A stretch of 64,000 nucleotides of DNA from Liolophura sinensis (GCF_032854445.1 NC_088295.1:50827385-50891384), one strand, 5' to 3'. Shown: positions 22,501 to 34,320, counted from the stretch's first letter. The notes: a model not told the origin generated them from the letters alone. A program made the numbers and translations.

Positions 22501-25500
22501 GATCATCTGTGCACATCCGGCCGATTGCCTTGTCTGAGAGGAGAAGGAAGTCATTGGTTATTTTCTTCGATGGATCGATACCTGTCCAAGCTGTCTGCGC
22601 TGTTAACGTTTTCAGAATTAATATCGTATACCAATCTCTGATGTACACATACATCATTAAAGAGCTGCACCAGTGTCAAAACCCCTGTGTCTTAAAATAA
22701 AGCTAATGTGAAATAATAAGGATCAAGGCAGTCTGAGTTGTTTGTTTAAATTGTAAAATGGTGAATTGTAAAATGGTGAATTGTAAAATGGTGAATTGTA
22801 AGGGAACAGAAATCGCTGTAATAAATAACGATACCAGATAATGACGATAATAATAAAGGAGTGCTTATCACTTTGCACGATATCACGAAAAACACATGAC
22901 GTAATCAGCAGAGAATGATGCTTACCTGCTATACAGTCATAGTGTATTGTCCTGTAGAGTGAAGTGCCTGGGCAGTCTGGGGAAGATGCTAAGGGGTTCA
23001 GGTGGGTCTCGGAAATGAGACATGTCTGGACTCCAGCGCACTTAGCACTGAGAGGAGGAACGTCCGAGTTCACCCGAAACCTACAGTCTCCAGGCTGAAA
23101 AGAGCACGGTCGCACCCTTTGCTTCCTAACGTTGTACTCCACCCCTCGGATAGCGATCCTCTCTCCGACGTCACATGTTAATTTCGCTCCTTCTCGTTCA
23201 CAGGCGTAACTTGATTTGGGCGTATTGCCGTATGAGTTCCAGAGTTGTCCTGTAAACGAGTATTACAGATTTCATAACTTTCATATAACGAGTCACGAAT
23301 TTCACTTCCTATTAATTGAATGGTTTTTATAAGACTACAATAGAAGATATACAATAGCGTGCGTTGCTTATGACAATTAGGTGTCTCAGATGTGAACTGA
23401 CACCTGTATTTGTGGAATGATTACAGTCGTACGACTCATTTCACCTAACATACATCTGTAAAATATTGAGAGTATCTGTCATTTTCATGAACGGATAACA
23501 AGGTAATATTCATAAGTACTCTGTAATCAAGACGATTTTGATCCAAATGTTTGACCTAAATCCAGGTCGCATCTCTGACAACTGACGTCACGCGCTGATG
23601 TATACGGTGCGAAAAAAAAAAACTGAGGCCATTCCTCGACCTATTCATACTTAACTGAAATATTTCTTCTGCGACACTCGCGGTAAAAGTAGTCTGGCAT
23701 GCAGATATAATTTTCCACAGGATAAGCTTATTCGATGCTACCCAAACGGTTAAATCAAATTTTATCAACAACATAGCGTGAGTGTGCGATACTGAAATTT
23801 AAATAACTTACAATATAAATGACATAGGCAAATTACCGGATACATTCATAAACATGCCCAGTGACTTGATTTATCATTTTTCACTTGCACTGTTACAGCT
23901 TGAACTGTACCGCCAATATACGTTCCGATGTTTTTGATTCAAGAAATACTCGCAAAATATTATGCGAACAATACATTATGGTCTGGACAGTGTAGTGGCT
24001 GACTGATGAGAACAACAACGAGGCCAAATCACTATTACACAGAGACAAAATAGCATTACCAGTAACACTAGCAATTATAGAAATAGCCCACACGTAGTCT
24101 GAGTTCTAATTCATAAAATTAGCTACATATGTGAATATCAGATGACAGGGTTTATTGATTTGATTGGTGTTTTACACCGTACTCAAGAATATTTGACTTA
24201 TACGACGGCGGCCAGCATTATGGTGGGTGGAAACCGGGCAGAGCCCGGGGGAAACCCACGACCATCCGCAGGTTGTTGTAGGCCATCCAACATACGGCCG
24301 GAGAGGAAGCCAGCATGAGCTGAACTTGAACTCACAGCGACCGCATTGGTGAGAGACTCCTGGGTCATTACGCTGCGCTAGCGGATGACAGGATTGAATG
24401 AGCATGGATGTTTATTACAATATATTATAGACGTCACTGGTCTTGTATAACCACACGTAACGGGTGAAATACGACCTCTTGTCAATTTACCTTAGAGCTT
24501 TTTGTCACTGTTAAGGTAAAAGTCTAAATAGTAGCAAATTACATCAGTAACACGGCTTAAGCAGAAATATGTAGGGAAAAATGTAGTGATGTTAATTGTT
24601 ATGAATTTGGGGTCACTGTTCTAGAATCACTCAAAGGCTATGCTGTTATCACATTTAACATACAATAACATTACAAGAACGAAAAGGCTTCTGGGGTGCT
24701 TAGTCCACCAGCAGAACCCTGGTTTATGCCGGAATACAATATAATTAAAGACGTACAGCGCAAAGTAAAACCAGAGCGGCGACGACAGTGTGATAGCTGG
24801 CAAATTGTCACGCGCAACCGATGAAATACGGCCTCTTGGCCGTTTACCTCAGTCAGGGTTTTATTCTCACTACTCATGTAAACGCTTAACCAGTAGCAAA
24901 TTAAAAGCCCTCTAGCACCATACTTATATATATATCGGGGAAAATTTTCTGGCAACAAGATACACAATAACTAGCGATTACAGTTTTACACACTTTCTGA
25001 AAGGAGGGTAATACAGGTATTATTTTTCTCTGAAATGGAACAGAAACGGTGGTAAGATGCAGAGCACAGGACAGGACACAACAACACATACAAGTTGCTC
25101 TGAACAAGAATAACATGAGGACGTCAATATAACCAGAGATTGGAGCACAAGACATTGTGGTGTATGACAACTGGTTATTGAAGGCTAGACAACGCAACAC
25201 AAGTTGCTCTGTACACTGTGTTCGCTGTGCGCCAGTATGTCACCGAAATTAGGGTGTCAGCATGTAGTGCTGGGAATACAGGATGTTTTGGTATGACCTT
25301 GTCATTGAAGGTCAGCAAGCGCAACACACTCAAGTTGTTCTGGCCACGTATTCGCTGGGCGCCAATATTAACCTGAAAATCAGATGCCAGTATTGAGGGA
25401 TTAGAGAAAGGATAGTATTGAGGGGTTAAAGAACATTTAAGGTGCGCATTATTGTGGATATTTTTGTCAACTGAGCCGTCAGTCTGTCTGTCTGTCTGTC

Positions 25501-28500
25501 AAACTTTGTAGAAAAAAGTTAAGCACAGACTTGATGACATTTTGTGCATATTTAGGCTTTGGGTCGAGCTAGGGTAACCCGGATCCAGAATTTTGCATGT
25601 ACATTTAGCACGGGTGGAGATTTGAGCTGTCGAACAGTTTGTACAATGGCTTAATGAAATTTATTTGACTATTTTCTCTCGATTGCTCTCGATTTCTCAT
25701 CAAGTGGATCAACGCTCGTGCGTCTGTATCTGTTATTAAAGCAACGTCTTTTTAAATGTCTTGCTCATACAAGAATGTCCAATTGTAAATTTTCCATACT
25801 TGAACAGCAATATACCGAAGGGTTCTGCATATGGCGTGTAAATATCTCGCATTGTAGCATTTGTTATCCTGCACGTTATGTGACGATTTCAATCAACGTC
25901 AAAAGTTATTACTGCAGAAACATTTGAGTCAAAGTTATTCCATCAAACGCCTTCAGTTTAAGTTTCTTAAGTTTTACAATGAGTACAATTCTCTTGTAAG
26001 TAAATATCGACAGAGCGTCCAGAATCTCGGGCGCTCTACTTCATGATTGTGTGTAATTCCGCTTAACTAGTGGGGGGGGGGGGGGGGGTGCTGTATATTC
26101 ATCGTGTTAGGTTGCCATTTTGGATATATGAACAGCTGCAATTAAAGCTCAACTGAAATACACATTTTCTTATCGACAGCTTATATTCTAGCATGGTACA
26201 CGATTTGAATACTGATTTCACTCAGTTTCCTAGGCCATACCTTGCGTCTTTCATACATCATCGAAAACTGTTGACTGCTTCACTTTTTGCGATTCCTTCC
26301 TATTTTCGTACTTCATATACTTTCCTAGTTCTTTGGTAGTTTGTGTTGAACGTTGTTTTGGGAATTGGCTTGCTATTATTGACCCGGAACCTCTATCTTG
26401 GTTGACGGCTGGTATACTAATGTCTGTTTGGACGTATGGATTCAAAAGTTTTATATGCATGAATAGTGGACGTATATTTTACTTTTTTTTTTTTCATCAT
26501 TTTACTTCATTATTACATTACTGGTTTGTTCTTCAATCGCCTTATGTTACACGAAATGTGCTTCCGCCATTCTCCGGACACTTGTGACGGTAAGCGGTCA
26601 TTGGTGCTATCTTGTCTATGATAAGTTCGCGATAGGTCACATGCCTTCGCCAGTGTATGGTACCAAAGTTCGGCGGTGTATTGTGGGAGCTCCGATCCCT
26701 ACCACTTATTACACAAGGGCCTTGGAAGCAAATGAGAAGTGGGGGGAGTGGGGGTGGGGGGTTTGGGACACTATCCCAGCCAATCAGGCAAGCTTTGGGA
26801 TCTCAGGTATACACGTCAGAGCATGTATTAAGGAAGGTGGGGGGAGGGGTGGACTTGGGAGCAAATGAGAAGTGGGGGGTGGGGACACAATCCCAGCCAA
26901 TCAGGCAAACTTTGGGATCTCAGGTATATGTCAGAGCATGTATTAAGGAATTACGGAAGGGAGGCGGGGGGGGGGGTCCATCCAAGTTTAGTTCTCGGAT
27001 CACTTCTATATTTCTTGTAGGCCTCCTGTCTTTCAGTACAACACAAGTATATGCAAAAATTCTCTACCAAACAGAACATGCACTTAAGACTAATGTTAAT
27101 TATACATGCATGTGCTGTATCTTCTTCTAGAATAAACAGACCAAAATTAATGCAAATTAACACATATAGGCTATTAACAATAAAATTTCATAAAAGTGAC
27201 GTTTTTTATCATGTATTGTCACTACACGGTTCCTAGAATTTACCCCAAAATGAACCCAAGGCAATTGCATGAAGGTTATGCAGATGCACTATGGGATCGT
27301 TATCAGTCTGTGGTAGGCCACGGCGTTGGGAGTGTCTTATACACAATGGTAAACAGTATCGTAAAATCTCGTGTGTTTTCAGGCCCACTCGCTCACATAC
27401 GTCGTTAATATACACATACCATATGGTGTGTTGGTAATATCGTACCAGCTCTGGTCTATTTGCCAGGATAATGCACAAATCATGTATAGACTTATAAATC
27501 GCTGGCCTGATCTCTCCGTATCAGATGCTAGGCTGGGAACTTTTGAAAAGCGGGTATGCAGGAGTATAGGCCAGTTCAGGCCGGGCGCGTGTGAGGCGAA
27601 TGTTGAATCGAATGTTGGTTCGATTGATTAACTGATGGACTGGTTGATAATCTAATTGATTGATTGATTGGACTAGTTCCATTGATTGGTTACTGAAGGT
27701 ATAATACAATAGGTGACGTGGATGCATTAAAAATTCTCAGATGTATGGGTTATACTATACCTAATATCCTGCGCATGCATTGATGTTCCGGTACTATTAC
27801 AAGTTCAGCTGTTGCACGCTAAGCACGCCATATCAGACAGCTGTTCATACACAGTAACTCGGATACTTTGCCTGATTACCCATGCAATCGGAGGCGGCAT
27901 ATGGCCGCTGTGCATAGCTTTCCGGAAGGCAATTTTGCATTTTATGAGCAGTTTTCCATATTAGCATTGAAATATCACAAACATCACGCAACCCAATGTT
28001 TAACCATGCCCGCAAAGGGCTTTTAATTGCGTGGTTTCAAAAGAAAATAATTGAATTTTATGCGGAGTCCTTATCTACAAAGTTGTCCCTACGACTGATG
28101 TTACTGACAACAGAGTCTTGTCACGCAAGTCTGTATTTCGATGCAAAATTTACATAATTTCTATTCTTTTAATATAAATATTAACCACACCAATATATAT
28201 TGCCGGTATATTTTATAATTTTTTAGCCCAGAATTTTTATTTTAAGCATCAGCTTATCTCAAAAGACAGCAGCCAGGTTTCTTTTTACGCCAGGAAGTAG
28301 ATACTTTTTATAGTGTACATGGCGGTCCTACCCTAAATAAAGATGATAATAGCTTATTTATACGTGTGTAAAAGTGTACGTGTGTAAAAGTGTACGTGCG
28401 TAAAATTCCTTGGCGTTTGCTTCACGTAGAAACACCTTCAATACACAACAGTGGATGTTAAAACTATTTACTGATTTTTTGAACGTAGTTACATGGAAGT

Positions 28501-31480
28501 GATAGAGTATAACATGCCTAAATGTCCCCTTTTCGTGCAAATCAGACCATTATTAAACAATTCTCTATAGTCGTAAAAATCAAGCATTAGAATAAAAATA
28601 ACAGCCAGACATACGTGCATGGTACATGATACCACTTCATGCATGGTACATGATACCACTTCATGCATAGTACATGATACCACTTCATGCATGGTACAGG
28701 ATACCACTTCATGCATGGTACATGCATGATACTATTTTATACATGGTACACGATACCTCTTCAGGAAGCTACAACGGTTTCACAAAAATTAATAGACATG
28801 ATACCATGTAATTTAATCATTACTGTTCAAATCCGGCCCTGGACAAGGCATTTGCAGATTCCCCTGTTTATGTGGCCTAGGTGCCAATAAGCGATTGACG
28901 GTGTTCATGTGGCCGGATGCGCAGCCTAACGTTCGCTGAAGACCACTTGTCTTCGATGAATATGGCGTGCATATCTTTACATCACTTATGAGAAAGTTGG
29001 TCAGTATAGCCAGGAAAAGGCCAGTGTAACTTGTCAAAGGTCAGTGGTTTATACACACCGGATTTAACTGACCGCCATCGTACGAGAGAAAAATTCTTGA
29101 GCATGTATAATTATACAAGAATCAAGTCAAATAAATACGCAGTTTACTACGCGAACCACAATTCTAAGAAATGCCAACACAACCCAGCCCCAGCCCACAT
29201 CCGCGTATTAAGGATATACTTTGCTGGCACGGCCAGAATTGAACGAACAAGTTTACTTACTCATGGTTAATTAATCCTGGGTTAAATCACTTGTATCACA
29301 TAGTTCGATGTCATATGACAGAAAAAAAATGTTAAGTACGACGTAAAACCCGAACCAACACATGGATGTTAGTGCAGGAGAAAATGAAACAACTCAGCGA
29401 CTTCGTACACTGCACAGCATCATATAACGAAACCACATAAAGACTAAGGTAAATACCGCCAAATACCCAATAAACCCCGCATGTGCAAAGCAGGAGTGGA
29501 ATCGGCGACAACTGGATTCGGCAACGCGATCTTACTGGTCAAGGGACAGTGGATTCAACGAAGGTACTTCTAGTCCACTGGACCTTATGTGCTCTTATAG
29601 GAATGGTTACCTAGGAAACTGTGTAAATGTATGCACACCGCTCTCAAAAATCTCACAAGTCACCCACCGACACAAAGTGTATGTTTGCACATGCATTTAA
29701 AAACAGGTGTAGCAAATCGATACAAGAGATCTCAGTAGTGAAGATATATGCCCTGGTGTCTGACAATAGTTACTGGTCTTCCTTATCTACACTGTGTAGA
29801 TATATACACAGCCTGTATATATGTAGTAGGCAAAGAGTCAGGCTCTGTAGGATGAGACACTCGGTAGATTTCTGCCTACGTCTCAAAAGAAAAAAAACCA
29901 CAAATGCGTCATAACGTGAACTATATTATTACATATTTTGGCAACCTCTTAACTAGTATTTTTGAACTGGTATGATAAATATGACAAACAAACAACTCTA
30001 AAGCGCCAAACGTGAGGAGGACCGAAGGCACTCTTCCACAGAATGAGGGGCGAAAGCGTTCATCAAAGTCTCATTAATACTTGCATATTTATACGTGTAT
30101 ATGTGATCCTGGGTTGGGACCACGGATCGTGTTGAGGATCAGATCGTAAATGGGTCTTTACATGTAAGGGGTCTATAAATGGTTAGAAATATTTTCAGAT
30201 TAAAACAGGCCAGGTAAACCCATGTTTAGAAGTAAAGGAATGATAGAATGCAATTGTTTTAAAGTATTTAAAATGATGCATCATTCATATCCGTGATTCC
30301 TTCCACTGGTATAGCCATATTTACCAAACTTATACCTGGACAAGCCTCTCACCAATGTAGTCGCTATCAGTTCAAGTGTAGCTTATGCTTGATTCCTCTC
30401 CGGCCGTTAAGTGGGAAGGCTTGCTAGCAGCATGCGGACGGTCGTTGGTTTTCCCCGGGCTCTGCCCGGTTTCCTCCCACCATGAAGCTGGTCGCCGTCG
30501 TTTACGTGAAATATTTTTGAGTACGGCGTAAAACACCAATCAAATAAATAAATATACCTGGGCATCTTAACGAACTCGATGTAAGCCCTATTTCATCTAA
30601 GAAAGGAACATGACGGATGTATCTAATTCCCAGTCGTCTTTATCCCTGCGATCAGAGCCTTTACATCTGAACCGAATTTTTCTCCAGAAAACATCCTGAA
30701 TATATGCTGTATGTTTGTACTCTATACTTCACCTCAATTCACTTATCTACTAGGGTTTTGCTAGACGTGGAATGTATAGTAGCTACTAAAACGAATGCTT
30801 AGCATGGTCTGCTTTACGTACGTACACATGCCAATTACTGCAACAGCCCGAGCGTGGTGTAAGTACATGTAAGTACACATTACAGACACCTTCACAGTTG
30901 AACGCGTCTTCCATCTGCACAATAAAAATGGTTGTCACACAGACCAAAAGTAGTGAATACCAATGATTACCCCCACCCCCCACCCCACCCCCAGGCACTC
31001 TATCACATCACTACACAACTGGTGTTTACACACAGTCACATTTGGGCCTTATACGAATTCATACACGCATTAACATTTTAGGGCTATGGTCAGGGCTTTA
31101 CAGTCATACTTACATCTACGAATACAGTCAGGTCTCAAGGTATTAAGACCGACGTACAACACAGATATATAATTGTATATGGCAGGTAAGGCCTGCCTGT
31201 AAAAATAGCCCAGCTGATAGCCGTCTACCTGACTGGGCATATGACAGCGTTGTTATATTACTAAGCAATGCAGAGCTGTGTGTATAGAAAACTGTATACC
31301 CACGATACCGCTATCAGTGCAACCAGACAGACGATACTCTATGGCCAATATGCCTCATGCCAGCGACACACCGACATATCAACAGCATGCATGGGCGGCT
31401 GGGTGACTTAAAATTAACACTAAACCGGTCCCGTTACCTGTAAGGGTTGCGACGGCGAGAAACGCAGATAGTCGCCTCAT
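18941..31480 (-). CDS. Receptor A: SUEL-lectin / CUB-like single-pass membrane protein, six-exon gene
   Basis: Gene-level entry. In transcript order the exons are 31480-31438, 23249-22926, 22533-22171, 21204-21088, 20670-20577 and 19517-18941. All have AG/GT borders and matching phases (1,1,1,1,2). The lengths sum to 1518 bases, exactly 505 codons plus a stop. Predicted order: signal peptide (1 to about 15), SUEL lectin domain (about 29-121, eight cysteines), CUB-like domain (about 130-243), acidic stalk (245-282), transmembrane helix (about 286-308) followed by CCCRKR, and a cytoplasmic tail (315-505) rich in proline and serine with tyrosine motifs. SUEL domains bind rhamnose or galactose in egg lectins and serve as adhesion modules in latrophilins and EVA1. 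CUB domains are extracellular interaction modules. A cell-surface recognition receptor is inferred; the ligand is unknown. A diverged paralogue lies divergently at 45012. Confidence 0.8.
20577..20670 (-). CDS. Receptor A exon 5: transmembrane segment
   Basis: This is a 94-base exon entered in phase 1 and left in phase 2 (acceptor TTGCATTGTTTCAG, donor AAAAG|GTGAGA). It encodes about 23 uninterrupted hydrophobic residues (VATIVGIAIAAAVMLIAVVV and on), then CCCRKR. The three cysteines at the inner face are possible palmitoylation sites and the basic residues are a stop-transfer signal, so the protein is type I with the tail inside the cell. Confidence 0.8.
21088..21204 (-). CDS. Receptor A exon 4: acidic extracellular stalk
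   Basis: This is a 117-base exon, phase 1 on both sides, with acceptor TGTGTATCTTCAG and donor GAGG|GTAAGA. It encodes 39 residues that begin GDGELSLKCQQRGE and end in an acidic run, SGEDDVEGDDE. It has one cysteine (252). Low complexity and placement between the CUB-like domain and the transmembrane exon indicate a membrane-proximal stalk. Phase and length keep the frame open on both sides. Confidence 0.7.
21310..21441. mobile_element. Fold-back (MITE-like) element in receptor A intron 3
   Basis: The left end CAGGACCCACTTGCATGAAA and the reverse complement of the right end (CAGGGCCCACTAATACGAAG) align for about 45 bases and both continue to GAGCATGTAAC. The interior is about 45 bases. There is no coding capacity. 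Confidence 0.7.
22171..22533 (-). CDS. Receptor A exon 3: CUB-like domain
   Basis: This is a 363-base exon, phase 1 on both sides, with acceptor TTCTCCTCTCAG and donor ACAG|GTACGT. It opens DKAIGRMC. It has the CUB-like order: an early cysteine, a tyrosine-proline turn (EEYPHYIKG), a CxC pair (158, 160), cysteines at 188 and 205, then YGYRELFSG and a closing strand RFLFQLTG. Receptor B has the same five cysteines and YGYRE-FSG. The domain is only CUB-like: the typical early cysteine pairing is altered by the CxC. It is extracellular. The small intron before it contains a 15-bp tandem repeat. Confidence 0.75.
22751..22800. repeat. 15-bp tandem repeat (TTGTAAAATGGTGAA)
   Basis: Three perfect units and a partial one, in the small intron between the SUEL and CUB-like exons of receptor A. 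Confidence 0.97.
22926..23249 (-). CDS. Receptor A exon 2: SUEL-type lectin domain
   Basis: This is a 324-base exon, phase 1 on both sides, with acceptor TCGTTTACAG and donor GCAG|GTAAG. The product carries the eight-cysteine SUEL pattern (residues 31, 40, 63, 70, 85, 91, 107, 120), starting YACEREGAKLTC and ending CPGTSLYRTIHYDC. The spacing, the aromatic YxxxxYxC ending and the CxGxxxC centre match the family. The sugar-contacting YGR motif of egg lectins is replaced by YNV and the DPC motif by PDC, so classical rhamnose binding may be lost, as in adhesion-type SUEL domains. Confidence 0.85.
24150..24383 (-). mobile_element. SINE family 1, long copy
   Basis: Tail, central domain and most of the head, ending at GGGTCATTACGCTGCGCTAG. 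GATGACAGG at 24141-24149 and 24384-24392 flanks it as a perfect 9-base duplication. Confidence 0.93.
24430..24560 (+). repeat. Unclassified dispersed repeat, copy 2 (partial)
   Basis: Shares CACACGTAACGG, GTGAAATA, CTCTTGTCAATTTACCT and AGTAGCAAATTA with 7981-8165. Confidence 0.7.
24740..24925 (+). repeat. Unclassified dispersed repeat, copy 3
   Basis: Shares AATTAAAGACGTA, GCGACGACAGTGTGATAGCTG-type core, TTACCTCAGTCAGGGTTT and CCTCTAGCACCATA with copy 1. Copies 2 and 3 lie in the same orientation about 180 bases apart. Confidence 0.75.
25483..25501. repeat. (GTCT)n microsatellite
   Basis: About five GTCT units. Confidence 0.9.
26728..26952. repeat. Tandem duplication, about 100-bp unit, two copies
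   Basis: GCAAATGAGAAGTGGGG begins copies at 26728 and 26861; both contain ATCCCAGCCAATCAGGCAA and end GAGCATGTATTAAGGAA. G-rich linkers separate them. Confidence 0.95.
28619..28755. repeat. 24-bp minisatellite, about five units
   Basis: The unit is GGTACATGATACCACTTCAT plus GCAT. Being a multiple of three, it encodes an eight-residue peptide repeat (MHEVVSCT) on the minus strand, with no sign of a gene. Confidence 0.95.
29321..29363 (+). mobile_element. Fragment of SINE family 2 tail
   Basis: TGTTAAGTACGACGTAAAAC followed by CCGAACCAACAC resembles the 3' end of the element at 37543-37877. Confidence 0.5.
30340..30552 (+). mobile_element. SINE family 1
   Basis: Begins in the tRNA-like head (CTCTCACCAATGTAGTCGCT) and ends AATCAAATAAATAAA. 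TATACCTGG at 30331-30339 and 30553-30561 is a perfect duplication. Confidence 0.93.
31438..31480 (-). CDS. Receptor A exon 1: start codon and signal peptide
   Basis: ATG is at 31480-31478 with purine at -3. The exon encodes MRRLSAFLAVATLT plus one base (phase 1), with donor ACAG|GTAACG. Basic residues followed by a hydrophobic core are typical of a signal peptide. Phase 1 fits the next exon and completes a glycine. The surrounding sequence is GC richer than its neighbours, as expected near a promoter. The 8.2-kb intron that follows holds SINEs and other repeats. The assignment rests on signal-peptide character, the donor, phase, and the same arrangement in receptor B. Confidence 0.65.
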
Positions 31481-32889
31481 TCCGTCCAAGGGGCCGCCTC
31501 CTCCAACCCCGCCTCCGAAAAGGACAGTACCCTCACCTGTGACCGACCGTCGAGTTACAGGCCGTCATCTGTCGGAACTGGCAGTACACAGTGCATAGCT
31601 CTCTGAAAGCTGGCCGATGCAGTATGTACATACAGGCCAGAGCAAACTCCGCGTCGTTGTAGAGGTGACGGGTTGACCCGAATCACCCGGAACAGGCCTG
31701 CGAAAATTACCGATCGACAGGTTATGTACATGGACAAACGGTCAATGCATTTCTTTGAATGATACCGTCATATGATGCAATTATCATAAAGCCGTTTCTA
31801 CTTCGTGACTGTACGACGGGAAATATAGGGGAGATAGGGAATGGCGTCGTAATAACATATGGAGGGTCACGAGGGGATGGCTCACCCACCTGTCAGCTAA
31901 AAACTGTCACAAATCTGTATACATTTTTATGCTTCCTCGTCAATATATTTATGTAGCTAGAGCTATGGTTAACCAGTGCATAGACATATCAGTACATATT
32001 TAGGGTAGTGAATCACGACAAAATATTTCTGTTCACAGCTTCATGCACGTGTTTACTCAGATCCCCAGGTGAACACAAACCTCGTACAAACTTTTCCCAC
32101 TCCCTGTAACAGCGCACATGAGGCATGCACGCGGTGACAATATATATAATGCATACGGTTATATATCCATATTAAGGTCTTCTGTATTCACACCCGAGCC
32201 AAACTCTCAACCGATGCATCGATTTGATTTCTAAACAATTGTTGCTTTTAATGCTCAATTAGACCGTAGAAGCCAGAGACCTCGGGACTAAGGGTGGCTA
32301 ATATATGCTGAAACGCGTGGACAGCTGGCCACACTAAGCCCGATAGTTACGTGCATGGACCCGATTCCGGTATAATGCTTACAAAGAGCTACCTCTTTGC
32401 TCAATTCCGCTGCATGCGCGTTAGATTCGTCCTGAATACACATATAGCACATTTTGCCACATTCGGTACTTGCCCTTACACCCCCATTCTCTTGTAAATC
32501 TTAGCCGAAATCGAAAAGTTTGTAAGACGGGTCGGAAGTTGGGGGTGACTTTGGTTTATTAATATTATTAATGTTCAGAGCCAACAGGCCAGGAGCCCAT
32601 TTACAGGTCTGATAACACGGATACATACTGAGTAACAGAAGCGTGTAATATACATATGCAGAGCTAGGTAAATATAAAATCCAATTTTGTACAAAGATAG
32701 CGTAAACACAGGTAAACATATGATGGAATTCTTGGTACAGAAATGTTATAAGCCTATGTGTAAACATCGATGAATACATAAAACTATTCGTGTTGAAATT
32801 TCAATAACAAATAAGAATTGTAAACCGTTATAATCACAAGTTAAGATTCGTGAAATGTGTTAATCACAGAAAACCCGTTAAAAAAGAAT
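31481..32889. other. Upstream region of receptor A
   Basis: The first 90 bases (31481-31570) are GC rich and probably belong to the 5' UTR or promoter of receptor A on the minus strand. Beyond that I see no gene or repeat I can name. Confidence 0.35.
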
Positions 32890-33415
32890 CTAGTGATCTG
32901 ACCTTCTAAAAGATTGTTGTGAAGAAAAAATTTCTATGGAATGATTAGAACTCAGGTCATTATAGGAATTCATGGCTCGAGGGAAAAAAGAATGTTTTCG
33001 AGCGTTAATTCTAGTTGACGCAGGCCGGAAAGTTGCCGTTTGTCGTAAGGCCCGGGCAGGAAAATTAAAGTTGACCTGCTCTACTAAGTAAGGCGAGTCA
33101 GCGATAGAGTGAACACATTTGTGTAAGAACTTTAAATCGGCAGCTCTGCGGCGATCAGATAGTGTGGGCAGCTGAAAATGTTTACACATAGCACCGTATT
33201 TTTCAGAGGAATAAGCGTCATTAGTTTTAAAACAAAGATATTTGATGAACTTTTTTTTGAACGGACTCTAACTTGTCTGAGAGATATTTTTTGGTGGGGG
33301 ACCATATAATTGACCCATACTCCAAGTTGGAGCCAACTAAAGATCTGTACAGGGATATAAGTGACTTGGTTTTTGTAAAAGAAATAACCAAGTCACTTAT
33401 ATCCCTGTACAGATC
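32890..33415 (-). mobile_element. LINE (non-LTR retrotransposon) ORF2 3' remnant
   Basis: Minus-strand frames encode LYRSLVGSNLEYGSIIWSP and, after one frameshift near the T run at 33250, RRAADLKFLHKCVHS and FRPASTRINARKHSFFPRAMNSYN. This is the classic C-terminal region of LINE reverse transcriptase proteins. Only about 170 residues remain, so it is a dead 5'-truncated copy. A stop at 32890 ends the frame. Confidence 0.85.
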
Positions 33416-33419
33416 TTTA
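33338..33419. repeat. Perfect 34-bp inverted repeat with 14-base loop
   Basis: The arm 33338-33371 is the exact reverse complement of 33386-33419 (TAAAGATCTGTACAGGGATA... / ...TATCCCTGTACAGATCTTTA). It sits at the upstream end of the LINE remnant, one arm being LINE coding sequence. Confidence 0.97.
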
Positions 33420-33426
33420 TCCCTGT

Positions 33427-33743
33427 ACGTGACCACCCTTTTGGGTCTAAAACAAGATGGCTGCCCAATGTTAAAGCATTGAGGAAAAGTTCGCTTTTTG
33501 CCACTTCGTTAGCGACCAGTAAGGCTTAGATATACAAAATAACGTCACGAACGCTTTGCAGAAATACTCAGACTATCTGGAAAGTCGAAAATTATACAAA
33601 TCCAGCGGATACAAGATCGCTGCAGCCATTCAAAAATAGGCATTTTCCCATGCAATAACGTTGGGAGGACCGTTTTCTTCACGCATGCCTTTTGTTACTG
33701 AGGAGATCACGTGGTCTCTAGCTTCCGATCCGTCTTACAGAAT
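33427..33743 (+). repeat. Direct repeat, copy 1 (~300 bp)
   Basis: Shares GTCTAAAACAAGATGGC-type start, CCAATGTTAAAGCATTG, TTTTTGCCACTTCG and GCTTCCGATCCGTCTTACAG with 34321-34603. Confidence 0.93.
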
Positions 33744-34320
33744 AGGCTCGCATTTAGCAGGCCGCCGCGCGCTGCCATGTTTTTAAAATCGGGATCAGCT
33801 AGGCGCGCATACACAGCAGCGGTTGACCTTTCCGTGAAATTTAGAATGGAATGGTTGCCGAAGACAACCCTCTTTTTACTGCCAACGTAATTTGACATTT
33901 CACACAAATTGTGGGGTCCATCATTCTGCTCCAGAGCCTTCAGACAATTGCAAGTTCGCGCCTCCACAGTAACATGGCTTTCTGTCTCTCAGAACTGACA
34001 GCCAGCTGATCAAAACATAGAGAGGTAGTGAAAGGTCAACCACGCATGCGCGCCGAGCAACAACCCAATTTATTAGGTCACTATGTCGACAGGGCATAAC
34101 TATGAATTATCTTGGATTTACCGGCCTTAAAGGCTACAGAATGTGGTAAAATTTGGCAGAGGAACAGAGAATGTCTTGGTGGACATTATTTTAAGGAGTT
34201 TTGCCCGATAAATGCATGTATGTTCTCTCCGCCATGCAGCGTATATAGACGGCATATGCCCCGGGTTGGTGATTACGGTCAGAAGGTTAATCTCCGAGGG
34301 CAGCAAGTGTTTACTAGGGT

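Larger units (their letters stand above)
23250..31437 (-). other. Intron 1 of receptor A (8.2 kb)
   Basis: Contains SINE copies at 24150 and 30340, two copies of an unclassified repeat, a GTCT microsatellite at 25483-25500, G runs, a 100-bp tandem duplication at 26728-26952, and a 24-bp minisatellite at 28619-28755. I found no additional exon. Confidence 0.55.

Noticed and set aside
28489-28716. Octapeptide repeat protein (MHEVVSCT)n
   Set aside because: A 24-bp DNA repeat naturally gives an eight-residue repeat; no signal peptide, flanking domain or exon signals.
33707-33967. 86-codon minus-strand frame inside the direct-repeat pair
   Set aside because: Looks mildly coding but has no recognisable domain or splice signals; not called without conservation evidence.
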